Shown here one piece after another: positions 16,623 through 24,552 of a stretch of 64,000 bases of DNA. Both the position numbers and the translations under genes were made by a program. The stretch spans positions 34,784-98,783 of the forward strand of contig NZ_FMXT01000008.1 in NCBI RefSeq assembly GCF_900104335.1, given 5' to 3'. The stretch comes from Pseudobutyrivibrio sp. YE44 (GTDB lineage: Bacteria > Bacillota > Clostridia > Lachnospirales > Lachnospiraceae). Within the stretch, counting starts at the first letter, position 1; every line of letters begins with the position of its first letter. A model generated the notes under the pieces. The model had not been told where the DNA came from, did no database searches, and saw only the letters and a program-made list of their open reading frames with translations.

Positions 16623-16944
16623 GAATACAGTAAATACATTTGGAGATAGAGTAAAAGAATTAAGAAAGAGGAAGGGATTGAGTCAGGAGAAGTTGGCAGA
16701 GTTACTTTTCTTGGAAAGCAAGGCAACTATCTCATCATATGAGACAAATAGAAGAATGCCTGGAGCTGATATATTAGCTGGGATGGCTATCGCACTAGAG
16801 ACTACAGTTGATTACTTATTAAATGGGGATGTAGAAACAAATGAGACTATTAATCGGGCTGTGATATTGTTGCAGCAGTTGTCACCAGAACTGCAGAAGG
16901 TGGCGCTAGAGCAGATAAGAATATTGTTCCAAATAGAAAGATAG
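16621..16944 (+). CDS. XRE-family repressor-like regulator, TTG start
   Basis: A 107-residue protein with an N-terminal helix-turn-helix (FGDRVKELRKRKGLSQEKLA; ATISSYETNRRMPGADIL) and a C-terminal helix that may dimerise (LQQLSPELQKVALEQIRILF). No ATG or GTG is available in this frame before the domain, so TTG 16621 is taken as the start. It lies directly on the T-run of the hairpin upstream, whose 3' arm holds the ribosome site. It is probably the master repressor of transfer or excision; that role is inferred from position. Confidence 0.78.
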   Translation: MNTVNTFGDRVKELRKRKGLSQEKLAELLFLESKATISSYETNRRMPGADILAGMAIALETTVDYLLNGDVETNETINRAVILLQQLSPELQKVALEQIRILFQIER

Positions 16945-17117
16945 CGAAAAGATTTCATTTTGTGCTGAAATTTCAGTTTTTTATTCATTTTAGAGTAGAG
17001 ATAAGTTTTTTGGTTTGAGCCGAGCTTGGTTGGCGAAAACCAAAACCATATTTCATTTAGGAACCTTTGGAGTCAATGAATTATCCAAAAATCTATTCCA
17101 GAATGGAGGCTAGCTGA

Positions 17118-17222
17118 ATGAGAAAGCGAATGAAGGAAGCTCTTGATTATATTCAGGAGCATTCGAATGCAATTAATACATTACTTAATATTCTCAGGTT
17201 TGTTGTTGAACTAATAGGATAA
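17118..17222 (+). CDS. Small hydrophobic-tailed peptide
   Basis: A 34-residue frame with a GGAGG site nine bases before its ATG. It has a basic start (RKRMKEALDYIQEH) and an aliphatic C-terminal half (TLLNILRFVVELIG). Its place just before the sigma-like gene and two strong hairpins argues for a conserved small gene of the element. Function is unknown. Confidence 0.5.
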   Translation: MRKRMKEALDYIQEHSNAINTLLNILRFVVELIG

Positions 17223-17234
17223 TCTCATAATTAA

Positions 17235-17304
17235 GCTAGCGGTAATAAAATAGTACCGCTAGCCAAAATGAAATGATGGCATAGCGACAACCTTTTGTTG
17301 TCGC
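17235..17304 (+). other. Two strong hairpins upstream of sigma-like gene
   Basis: GCTAGCGGTA (17235-17244) pairs exactly with TACCGCTAGC (17254-17263). GCGACAAC (17284-17291) pairs exactly with GTTGTCGC (17297-17304). Neither has a proper T-run, so they may be operators, processing sites or RNA elements rather than terminators. Confidence 0.6.
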
Positions 17305-17402
17305 TTCGCACATCGAACCACAAGGTATTACTGGGTATTATAGAGAAGTCAACAGGACAGACCGGTTTGGCCGAGACATTCAGATTCTAAGGAGGAATAG
17401 CG

Positions 17403-17966
17403 ATGGCTTCGGCAAATGTATTAAGAAAATATGCAGAATTAACAGTTGAAAAGAGGGTTGATTACATCTGTAGGAATTACGCTAGCTTTATGGGAATTGT
17501 TGAGAGTTATACAGAAGGTTTAATCTACATGATTGAAGAGGAGCAGGATTTTAATCGTAGAGAAGAACGTGGAGATTTAGGCGTGAGAGTAGGAGGAGGT
17601 TTCGGACATAGTGACCCAACTGCCAATAAAGCTATCAGAAATGTATCTCTTAGAGATGCCATTATTAATTGCGATTTTGAGGGTGGTGTACTTGAGGATA
17701 CGGATCATGAAGAACAATTTATGAGAGACGCAGCTGTGTTAAGGAGAATGAGACGAGATTATAAGTTATTCAATAGTCAAATGCATTTATTAGCAGAAGA
17801 GGAAATGACAATTCTTCAAACTTATTTATCAGGCAATAAAGATTTAAATGATTTAGCTGATGAACTGAATATCCAATATGATTCAGCAAAATGTAAGATA
17901 TATAACATTAAGAGAAAACTCAAGAAAAATGTGGTTAGCTTCGCATCATTAAGCTATGTAAATTAG
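17403..17966 (+). CDS. Sigma-70-like regulator of the element
   Basis: A 187-residue protein. The C-terminal 60 residues (LLAEEEMTILQTYLSGNKDL, ELNIQYDSAKCKIYNIKRKL) match the helix-turn-helix of sigma region 4. The N-terminal part is helical and lacks a clear region 2. Similar sigma-like genes precede the excisionase in Tn916/Tn1549-type elements, where they drive excision genes. AGGAGG precedes ATG 17403. The excisionase starts ten bases after its stop. Confidence 0.72.
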   Translation: MASANVLRKYAELTVEKRVDYICRNYASFMGIVESYTEGLIYMIEEEQDFNRREERGDLGVRVGGGFGHSDPTANKAIRNVSLRDAIINCDFEGGVLEDTDHEEQFMRDAAVLRRMRRDYKLFNSQMHLLAEEEMTILQTYLSGNKDLNDLADELNIQYDSAKCKIYNIKRKLKKNVVSFASLSYVN

Positions 17967-17975
17967 GAGGGAACA

Positions 17976-18167
17976 ATGCCAGAGGAAATAAAGAATACCA
18001 ATAAGAAGTTTGTAAGATATAAGGAAGGTGCAGATTTATATAGTATGTGCCAGAAGAAGTTTGAAAGAATGGCCCATGATGCAGGCGCTGTTTATAAGCT
18101 GGATAAGCTTTGTCTTGTAAATGTAGAGGTGTTTGAAGCTTATTTGGAAGGTTTTAGATTAGCTTGA
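17976..18167 (+). CDS. xis: Excisionase-like DNA-binding protein (DUF6462 type)
   Basis: A 63-residue protein with KKFVRYKEGADLYSMCQKKF and YKLDKLCLVNVEVFEAYLEG, the pattern of the small winged-helix excisionases of Clostridiales elements. These bend DNA at the element ends and favour excision. It lies between the sigma-like gene and the integrase, separated from the latter by one more small gene. The ribosome site is AGGAGGG. Confidence 0.8.
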   Translation: MPEEIKNTNKKFVRYKEGADLYSMCQKKFERMAHDAGAVYKLDKLCLVNVEVFEAYLEGFRLA

Positions 18168-18240
18168 TTATTATATAGAAAGAAGTTCTTGAGTTATTGT
18201 TAAACAAAAACTATAATAGATTTTGTAGGAGGAATGAGTT

Positions 18241-18417
18241 TTGAGTGAAGTAAAAAACAAAGGTGGTCGTCCAAAATCTGACGAACCAAAGAAAAGAATA
18301 GTTGGGCTTCGATTAACAGAGGAGCAATATTCTAGACTTGAAGCTTATTCCCAAAAAAGACAATTAACTAAGACGCAGGTTATTTTGGAAGGCTTAGAGA
18401 ATCTATATTCAAAATAG
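18241..18417 (+). CDS. Ribbon-helix-helix protein, TTG start
   Basis: A 58-residue protein. The run KKRIVGLRLTEEQYSRLEAY is a ribbon-helix-helix (CopG/Arc-like) beta strand and first helix, followed by LTKTQVILEGLENLY. The start is TTG 18241 with AGGAGG (18228-18233) seven bases upstream; the nearby ATG at 18234 is out of frame and stops after four codons. It probably regulates the integrase that begins 44 bases downstream. Confidence 0.75.
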   Translation: MSEVKNKGGRPKSDEPKKRIVGLRLTEEQYSRLEAYSQKRQLTKTQVILEGLENLYSK

Positions 18418-18461
18418 TTTGCGTAGAGAGCTTCTTTCTTATTAAAGAAGGAGGCGGATTC

Positions 18462-19700
18462 ATGGCAAAGGCCAGAAAGGATAATAAAGGAAGAACGCTT
18501 AGAGAAGGTGAGCACTATCGTCCAAAGGAAGGACGATACATGTACACATATCTTGATGCTAGGAAGAAAAGACGAACTATCTATTCTGTGAATCTTCTTC
18601 GACTTCGTGAGCGAGAAGATGAGATAAAACGTGATCAGCTGGATGGAATTGATAATTATGTGAGAGGACATGTTACTGTTAATCAAGCTTTTGACAGATA
18701 CATGGCAGTAAAGACAAATCTTCGAATCACTACTAGGACAAACTATGAGCTTATGTATAATGCTCATGTGAGAAAAGGGTTTGGCGAGCGATTGATAGGA
18801 GATATCAAGTACTCAGATGTTAAGCAATTCTATCAGAGATTAATTGAAGAGGACAACATAAAGCCTAATACGGTTGGAACTATTCATTGTTGTTTACATC
18901 CAACATTTGATATGGCAGTGAGGGATGACATAATTAGGAAGAATCCTTGTGATGATGCGTATCGAGAATTTTCAGCAGAGTTTTGGAAAAACAAAGGTGT
19001 AAGAAATGCTCTTACAATTCCACAGCAGAAAGCATTCATGGATTTCATTGATGGGCATCCGATTTTTGATCATTGGGTTCCAGTATTCACAGTATTGTTA
19101 GGTACAGGTTGTCGATGCGGTGAGTTTATAGGATTACGTTGGCAGGATATCGACATGGAGAATCGTATGATTAGTATAAATCACGCCCTTGTCCGTGCTA
19201 AGAAGAGTAGATATAATAAGAAGGAAAAAGTTATAGTCTCACTTCCAAAGACAGATGCAGGTATTAGAACAATCCCAATGTTGGATCAAGTCTATGAAGC
19301 ATTTGATAGAGTGTACAAAGAGCAGTGTGAAACTGGCTTCAATAAGACAGAGATAGAAGGTATGTCCGGCTTCATATTTAAGAATGAGGTTGGTAACATT
19401 CTTTCTCAGCAGAATATCAATGCTGCTATAAAGAGAATAGTTGAAGCTTATAATATGAAGGAATCTGTGGATGCATCGCGTCAGAAACGTGACCCGCTAT
19501 TATTACCGAATTTCTCATGCCACTATTTGAGGCACACCTTTTGTACAAGGTTCTGTGAAAACGAGACTAACCTTAAGGTCATTCAGAGTGTAATGGGACA
19601 TAAGAATATCAAAACAACCATGGAAGTATACGCTGAATGTACCGATGAAAAGAAGAAGGAATCAATGCAGAATTTATCTGCAAAGTGGAAGGATTTTTAG
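18462..19700 (+). CDS. int: Tyrosine recombinase, element integrase
   Basis: A 412-residue integrase of the Tn916 type. It has an N-terminal arm-binding domain (GRTLREGEHYRPKEGRYMY), a core-binding domain near residues 65-170 and a catalytic domain with Arg in TGCRCGEFIGLRW, His-x-x-Arg in HYLRHTF, His in MGHKNIKTT and the Tyr nucleophile in MEVYAE. The start follows AAGGAGG. It is the last gene on this side and catalyses integration and excision together with the excisionase. Confidence 0.95.
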   Translation: MAKARKDNKGRTLREGEHYRPKEGRYMYTYLDARKKRRTIYSVNLLRLREREDEIKRDQLDGIDNYVRGHVTVNQAFDRYMAVKTNLRITTRTNYELMYNAHVRKGFGERLIGDIKYSDVKQFYQRLIEEDNIKPNTVGTIHCCLHPTFDMAVRDDIIRKNPCDDAYREFSAEFWKNKGVRNALTIPQQKAFMDFIDGHPIFDHWVPVFTVLLGTGCRCGEFIGLRWQDIDMENRMISINHALVRAKKSRYNKKEKVIVSLPKTDAGIRTIPMLDQVYEAFDRVYKEQCETGFNKTEIEGMSGFIFKNEVGNILSQQNINAAIKRIVEAYNMKESVDASRQKRDPLLLPNFSCHYLRHTFCTRFCENETNLKVIQSVMGHKNIKTTMEVYAECTDEKKKESMQNLSAKWKDF

Positions 19701-19745
19701 AAAGGGCTCAGCTCTTTTGACAAATCGAAAGCTCAAGGGACAAAC

Positions 19746-19774
19746 TTGACGACAAATATTTAATACTTTATAAT
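19746..19774 (+). promoter_or_regulatory. Strong promoter beyond the integrase, reading outward
   Basis: TTGACG (19746-19751), a 17-base spacer and TATAAT (19769-19774). No gene follows before the terminator at 19925. In the excised circle such a promoter could read across the joined ends into the left part of the element. Confidence 0.7.
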
Positions 19775-19780
19775 GCCTTA

Positions 19781-19956
19781 TAGTTTTGACTGAGCTGACG
19801 CGTTTATTATTAGATATGACCATAATTTCTGAGTATTACCGATAATTCTGTACAATAAAGAGGGCGCGAGCCACCTTGCACTTATGCCATACGTACAGGA
19901 TTAATCAGTGCTTATGATTATTCAGAGTCAGGTTCGAAAGAGCCTGGCTCTTTTTT
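19781..19956 (+). ncRNA. Possible small RNA at the element's right edge
   Basis: This is the segment between the outward promoter and the terminator. It has no reading frame with a ribosome site. Complementary GCACT and AGTGC blocks (near 19877-19914) suggest folding. The right attachment site probably also falls in 19700-19960, but its partner is outside the window so the exact core cannot be placed. Confidence 0.35.
19925..19956 (+). terminator. Intrinsic terminator near the element's end
   Basis: GAGTCAGG pairs with CCTGGCTC (one G-T pair) around TTCGAAAGAG, followed by six Ts. Confidence 0.8.
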
Positions 19957-19968
19957 GGGGGGAATTAA

Positions 19969-20008
19969 AAAAAAGCACTCTCTAAGTGTTCCTTAGAAAG
20001 TGCTTTTT
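19969..20008 (-). terminator. Terminator of the 20021 lipoprotein gene
   Basis: AAAAAAGCACT ... AAGTGCTTTTTT with inner CTCTAAG/CTTAGA arms; T-runs on both strands make it bidirectional. A related inverted copy lies at 20978-21016 on the other side of the gene. Confidence 0.75.
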
Positions 20009-20020
20009 TAACATTATCTT

Positions 20021-20848
20021 TTAATTCTTTTTACCAATATTTGAGATATATTCCTCAGTAATATGGTAAAAATCAGGTTCTATAATCTTTGTTCCATCTG
20101 TGAAGCTTGTAAGCCAAGCCTGATATTCATCATCGTCCAAAGGCGTTTCTCTGTCCTCATCAGAACCATCATTTTTATCTATATAATACACATACCCATT
20201 TCCATCTTTATCTACATCAAAAGGAAATGCATCTTCTTCTGTCATAAATTCTTTCTCAGACTCATAAAAATCAACACAATATGCATCGACAAACCCTTTT
20301 TCCTCATATTTGTTGGTATCTTTATTAATTACATATAAAGTATATGGCCAAAAATCACCTGCTTTAAAGTTTCCGTGGGAAATACCATCTGCAATAGCGC
20401 CATTTTCATAATAATCTAATCCATAAAAGCCCGAGAATTTTAAATATGCAGTGTGTTTTTCAAAGTCATAATCATAAACATGTTCCTGCATTCCGGCTAT
20501 AACACCATCATCATATCTAAAAGCAAGCTCATCGTAACCATCGCCATCCTGGTCAAAAACTGCAAACAAAGAATCTTTCTTAATAGTCTCAATTTCTGGC
20601 TCCGTAACTCCTATATCTAATAATTCAGAGCTCTCAAGAAAATTGGTAAGTATTTCTCTGTATGCAGCGTACATTTCCTCCTTCTGACCGGCATTTTCCT
20701 CTTCAACTTCTTTCTCAACAACCTCAGATTGTACTTCTACCTTCTCATTTTCATTATCATCAGATACATCAGTGATTTGTTTCATACCACAAGCAGTTAT
20801 AAGAGTGCTTGTTACAAGCAAAAGTATCAATTTATTTCGATACATCAT
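20021..20848 (-). CDS. Lipoprotein of unknown function
   Basis: A 275-residue secreted protein. Its signal peptide ends in a lipobox LITAC (Cys near residue 20), so it is tethered to the outer face of the membrane. A low-complexity acidic linker follows, then a domain with LFAVFDQDGDGYDELAFRYD, a calcium-binding-like DxDxDG loop, and a second one near residue 210 (DVDKDGNGYVYY). No enzyme family is recognised. AAAGGAG lies before the ATG. It is the first gene outside the conjugative element and is flanked by related terminator copies. Confidence 0.75.
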   Translation of the reverse strand: MMYRNKLILLLVTSTLITACGMKQITDVSDDNENEKVEVQSEVVEKEVEEENAGQKEEMYAAYREILTNFLESSELLDIGVTEPEIETIKKDSLFAVFDQDGDGYDELAFRYDDGVIAGMQEHVYDYDFEKHTAYLKFSGFYGLDYYENGAIADGISHGNFKAGDFWPYTLYVINKDTNKYEEKGFVDAYCVDFYESEKEFMTEEDAFPFDVDKDGNGYVYYIDKNDGSDEDRETPLDDDEYQAWLTSFTDGTKIIEPDFYHITEEYISNIGKKN

Positions 20849-20977
20849 TCATTCTCCTTTTAGTCCTACATTAAGTCAAATTTATAATTACAGTGATATA
20901 TAATAATACAGCTTATCCCCAAAATAAATACTTTCGAACTATAGTAACACCTAGTTTTAAATCTATATCATACTCAA

Positions 20978-21016
20978 CTAAGGCACTTTCTATGGAAAGT
21001 TAGAGAGAGCTTTTTT
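20978..21016 (+). repeat. Diverged inverted copy of the 19969-20008 terminator
   Basis: Read on the minus strand, this segment matches the terminator at 19969-20008 over most of its length (AAAAAGC, CTCTCTAA, TAGAAAGTGC). The lipoprotein gene is thus bracketed by inverted copies. Confidence 0.6.
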
Positions 21017-21027
21017 GATTAATAAAA

Positions 21028-21052
21028 GGCGCTCTGTATAATGCAGAGCGCC
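21028..21052 (-). terminator. Intrinsic terminator of the 21136 lipoprotein gene
   Basis: GGCGCTCTG pairs exactly with CAGAGCGCC; on the minus strand it is followed by TTTTATT. Confidence 0.75.
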
Positions 21053-21135
21053 TAAAATTTTATTGTACTTTTTGATAAGTATACAGCTAAATATAGGTTT
21101 TTGTTTTTCATCAGAAAAACAGAAAGTCATAAATA

Positions 21136-21666
21136 CTATTGGCATTTACTAAGTGATTCGCTTGCACTATAGTTGTCATCGAATTCGCTTTCTTCCCATG
21201 TTGAGAAGTAGTCCATGATGGTGTTGTCATCTTCGTTAGTCTGGTAAGTGAAATGATGTCCGTCCTCAGTTTCTGCCTGTACTCGATATATACCAGAAGA
21301 AATCTCTGTAATTGAAGAAATCTTATAAGAGTTTTCAATCTCAAAATTTCCATCATCTGTCATATGACCATAATCAACTGTTGAATCGGTGAACTGTACA
21401 TAGTATGTAGCAGGGAAGTTCTCATTTTCTCCTGATATAGAATTTGAACCCCAAATTCCTTCAATAGAAGAAGATTCCTGAGAAGAAGCACTATTATCTT
21501 CAGCTTTATTGTCTGTTGCTGTGCTGTCTGCATCAGTTGAGTTTTCAGTAGTTGTATTTTCATTCAGGTTTGATACTTCAGATTCGCTTACTGAGTTTGC
21601 GCCACATCCAATAATTGATGCACTCATGGCCATTGTCATCATTAAAACTAACATTCTTTTTTTCAT
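21136..21666 (-). CDS. Small lipoprotein
   Basis: A 176-residue lipoprotein with lipobox SIIGC at residues 17-21, then a Ser/Thr/Asn-rich linker with repeated acidic residues and a C-terminal beta-rich domain of about 100 residues (IEGIWGSNSISGENENFPAT; YYVQFTDSTVDYGHM). The pattern resembles small extracytoplasmic lipocalin-like or YxeA-like domains, but no firm family match is claimed. AGGAGG precedes the ATG. Confidence 0.75.
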   Translation of the reverse strand: MKKRMLVLMMTMAMSASIIGCGANSVSESEVSNLNENTTTENSTDADSTATDNKAEDNSASSQESSSIEGIWGSNSISGENENFPATYYVQFTDSTVDYGHMTDDGNFEIENSYKISSITEISSGIYRVQAETEDGHHFTYQTNEDDNTIMDYFSTWEESEFDDNYSASESLSKCQ

Positions 21667-21750
21667 GTAATTATTCCTCCTAACCGTAATACACGATGTA
21701 GCATATATATATCATTACAAAATTAACCTGTCAAACATACTTTAGATTTC

Positions 21751-22209
21751 TTAAGAGTTCTTCTGTGCCCAAAGTTTCAGGGACTTAATAACAAGCTCCA
21801 TTTTTTCAAGGCCATCGTTGAATGACTGAAAGTCAGATTTTTCATCTTCAGTTATTTCACCATCAGCAGCGATACTAATGATTCGATCCTTTTGTGCTAC
21901 AAGTGAATTAAGAGTATCTAAAAGTTCAAGAGTAATAATAGGTAAATCCTTAGACTGTGTAAGATTGAATTCATACATAGGTATAGTGTTCTTTCCTATG
22001 GCACAGCAGCTAGAACAATAATTTAAGCATAATTCTGGCTTATCGTAGATTTCAGAAAGAACAATCAAATCACTGGGATTAAGTACAGTTTCTCCCTTTT
22101 CTATATGTTCAAGGCGTTTTGACGAGATGACATCATTTGTTAAATCAGCAACATCATCACGTGAAAATCCTTTTTCTTTTCTAATTGCTTCCAGAGTAGA
22201 ATGATCCAT
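21751..22209 (-). CDS. XRE-family regulator with helical C-terminus
   Basis: A 152-residue protein with an N-terminal helix-turn-helix (LEAIRKEKGFSRDDVADL; ISSKRLEHIEKGETVLNPSD), a Cys-rich segment (LCLNYCSSCCAIG) that might bind metal, and a helical C-terminus. GGAGGT precedes its ATG. The next small gene is transcribed away from it, so the 145-base gap probably holds both promoters. Confidence 0.8.
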   Translation of the reverse strand: MDHSTLEAIRKEKGFSRDDVADLTNDVISSKRLEHIEKGETVLNPSDLIVLSEIYDKPELCLNYCSSCCAIGKNTIPMYEFNLTQSKDLPIITLELLDTLNSLVAQKDRIISIAADGEITEDEKSDFQSFNDGLEKMELVIKSLKLWAQKNS

Positions 22210-22354
22210 TTAAATTACCTCCAAACAAAAACTATTTTACCAAAAATTGGGAGAAAAAGAAGAATTATTCCCTAAACTTGTGGTGTTGGAGATGTGCCAC
22301 AGATAATAAAATAAGGCTATGAACAAAGGAAATATATCCCAGGAGGTGAGAAAA

Positions 22355-22477
22355 ATGACTCTGAAAGAGAGAATGGAAGTTATTGGTATGGTTAACCTGA
22401 TAAATAAGCACAAGGATTTTGCAAAGAGAGTTGGCTTAGAGGACAGAACAATAATAAAGCATGTAATAATATCTTAA
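22355..22477 (+). CDS. Small 40-residue protein
   Basis: A short frame with a near-perfect AGGAGGTGA site before ATG 22355. The sequence (LKERMEVIGMVNLINKHKDF; RVGLEDRTIIKHVIIS) could form two or three helices. It is divergent from the XRE gene. The strong ribosome site is the main evidence that it is translated. Confidence 0.5.
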   Translation: MTLKERMEVIGMVNLINKHKDFAKRVGLEDRTIIKHVIIS

Positions 22478-22567
22478 TATTTAAATTTAAAAAGAAATAC
22501 TTTATACTGAAAGAAGTGTTATACAAAATAACATAAAAGGGGAGAGTAACCAAAGGAGGAAATGTAT

Positions 22568-23518
22568 ATGAATGAAAGAAAAAGACTTGCGAAGGAAATA
22601 AACAGGGGGTGTTTTATTAGGGGAATCGTTGGATTTGCACTATTTATTCCATATGGAATAGCTTATGCAATTATTTGCAACACAGGTAATTCACCACTTA
22701 TTGTTATGGGGCTGTTTTTAGGATTTATTTTATTATTCCTTGTAGGTGCCAGAGCTGGTAAGTACTCGATTGTAGCTGATATCATGTCTAGTAGAGCACT
22801 TGTTGGAAAAGAAATTTCAAACGACCCAATAAAAGAAGGTCTTGAAAGATATAAGAAGTATGGCTACAGAAAGTTTAAGGCACAGAGTAGAAGCTGTGGT
22901 GAAATCCTTTACGGACTCACAAGAGGCGCAATGGAAATCGGCGAATTGATGGAGCATGTACCAGTATTACAGTATGTGGCAGCTACATATAAGAAAATAG
23001 TTAGAAGAGCTCATGACAATACAGCAAAGCTTATTGTTACATACCAGCTTGGTATCTATGAAGAAGGTGACGATGATATGATCAATGATTTGATTACATA
23101 CTTCGTACAGGACGGAAAGAAATTCCTTCTTAGAACAGTTAAGACTGAGGTTAAGGGCTACATCTTAGGATGGGTATGGTATGGCGTTTCAGCAGTTTTA
23201 GTTCTTGCATTTTTAGCTACAAAGAGCATTGTGGCATTAATTCTTTTAGTACCAGTATTATTCCTTGCAGCAGCATGGGGTGCAATTATCAGCAGTAGAG
23301 GTGATTTCAACACTCTTTGCGAATACATCGAATATGTTCAGACACACGAGCTTGATACAGTTCTTAGAGCAAAGATTCTTACAACCTTCGAGACAGGCGA
23401 TAGAATGCTCAACATCAGAGATGCAGTTTATAACCCAACAAATGGAAACGTAGAGCGCGCTATTCACAGCACAGGCGCATTAATTAATCAGGTTGAAGAA
23501 AAGCTTGAAAATAGATAA
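22568..23518 (+). CDS. Membrane protein of unknown function
   Basis: A 316-residue protein with paired membrane segments near residues 16-62 (FIRGIVGFALFIPYGIAYAI) and again near 205-240 (VWYGVSAVLVLAFLA), separated by a soluble basic helical region. ATG 22568 is preferred over 22562 because AAAGGAGG then has normal spacing. I recognise no family. It stands alone, with a promoter for the next gene after it. Confidence 0.7.
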   Translation: MNERKRLAKEINRGCFIRGIVGFALFIPYGIAYAIICNTGNSPLIVMGLFLGFILLFLVGARAGKYSIVADIMSSRALVGKEISNDPIKEGLERYKKYGYRKFKAQSRSCGEILYGLTRGAMEIGELMEHVPVLQYVAATYKKIVRRAHDNTAKLIVTYQLGIYEEGDDDMINDLITYFVQDGKKFLLRTVKTEVKGYILGWVWYGVSAVLVLAFLATKSIVALILLVPVLFLAAAWGAIISSRGDFNTLCEYIEYVQTHELDTVLRAKILTTFETGDRMLNIRDAVYNPTNGNVERAIHSTGALINQVEEKLENR

Positions 23519-23608
23519 AAAGCACTGTGTAAGAGATTATCCTTTTAGCTAAATCAAGAGATTTGTGACAGTTACGTAACACAAATGCAAATATTTGTAA
23601 TAATATCC

Positions 23609-23637
23609 TTGATATTTATGTTGGTAATTATTATAAT
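23609..23637 (+). promoter_or_regulatory. Promoter of the LppM-like lipoprotein gene
   Basis: TTGATA (23609-23614), a 17-base spacer and TATAAT (23632-23637); the start codon is 37 bases beyond. Confidence 0.7.
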
Positions 23638-23673
23638 TTTAAAGGTTTAGCATTTAAATGGAGGATAATATTA

Positions 23674-24396
23674 ATGAAAAAACTTAAGAGACTTAATGTG
23701 GCACTTATCATGCTTGTTGTAATGAGTATGCTTAGCGGATGTGTACGCATGAATGCAGACATGAAGGTAGACAGCAAGGGAAATGCTGATATTTCCTTAG
23801 TTTATGCCACACAGACATCAGGTGGTTCAGACAGTGATTCTGATGAGGATTCAGACGAGGATTCAAGCGATTCAAAGTCTGAAGATATGAAGCAGTTAGA
23901 AGATAAAGGTTGGGCTGTTGAGAAGTACTCAGAGGACAACTATAAAGGATATTCTGCTACATTAACAGGTGTATCTTTAGATGAAATCGAGAAGAACATC
24001 GACGGAACACCTATGGGTGATATTACTGTTACTAAGAAGGGTAACAAATACACTATCGACTGGGAAATTTTAGATGACGAAGATAGAGCTTCAATTGCTC
24101 AGTCTGGTGCAGCTATTAGCAACTCAGGCGGATACATGAAGTTCCAGTTAACACTTCCTAAGAAGGCTATTTCAAGCAACGCAACATCAGTATCTAAGGA
24201 TGGAAAGACTCTTACATGGGATCTTTTAAATATGTCTGATACTAGCGTTCAGGTTGAGTTCAGCTTATTCAACCCAATGATTATCGTTGCAGTTGTTGCT
24301 GCTATGGCTGTAGTTACAGCAGTTGTTCTTACAATCGTATTCAAGAAAAAGAAGAACACACAGCCTGTTGAAACAGTAGAAGCTACTGTAGAGTAA
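23674..24396 (+). CDS. LppM-like lipoprotein with C-terminal membrane helix
   Basis: A 240-residue protein with a lipobox LSGC at residues 21-24 followed by VRMNADMKVDSKGNADISLV, the opening of LppM/DUF3153-type domains. A serine-aspartate run occupies residues about 51-70. One membrane helix lies near 203-222 (MIIVAVVAAMAVVTAVVLTI) with a basic cytoplasmic tail. It is thus anchored at both ends. GGAGG precedes ATG 23674. Its role is unknown, perhaps envelope maintenance. Confidence 0.75.
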   Translation: MKKLKRLNVALIMLVVMSMLSGCVRMNADMKVDSKGNADISLVYATQTSGGSDSDSDEDSDEDSSDSKSEDMKQLEDKGWAVEKYSEDNYKGYSATLTGVSLDEIEKNIDGTPMGDITVTKKGNKYTIDWEILDDEDRASIAQSGAAISNSGGYMKFQLTLPKKAISSNATSVSKDGKTLTWDLLNMSDTSVQVEFSLFNPMIIVAVVAAMAVVTAVVLTIVFKKKKNTQPVETVEATVE

Positions 24397-24420
24397 TTTA
24401 AAACCACGTTGACACAAAAT

Positions 24421-24459
24421 GCACTTATATCTATCGGCTGGTAGGTATAAGTGCTTTTT
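24421..24459 (+). terminator. Intrinsic terminator
   Basis: GCACTTATA pairs with TATAAGTGC, followed by TTTTT, after the LppM-like gene. Confidence 0.8.
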
Positions 24460-24552
24460 CAAACTTTAAAAAAGACTCAATATGACATATGATGTATATG
24501 TATTATGTAAGATTGAGTGAAAACAAAATCAATCGCAATAAAGGAGAACACT

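Noticed and set aside
19925..19956. Possible tRNA 3' end or T-loop (GGTTCGAA) as the attachment site
   Set aside because: No acceptor, anticodon or D-arm can be built around it; it is a plain terminator hairpin.
20063..20338. Plus-strand frame of 91 codons opposite the first lipoprotein
   Set aside because: Ile- and Phe-rich shadow of the lipoprotein gene with no start signals.
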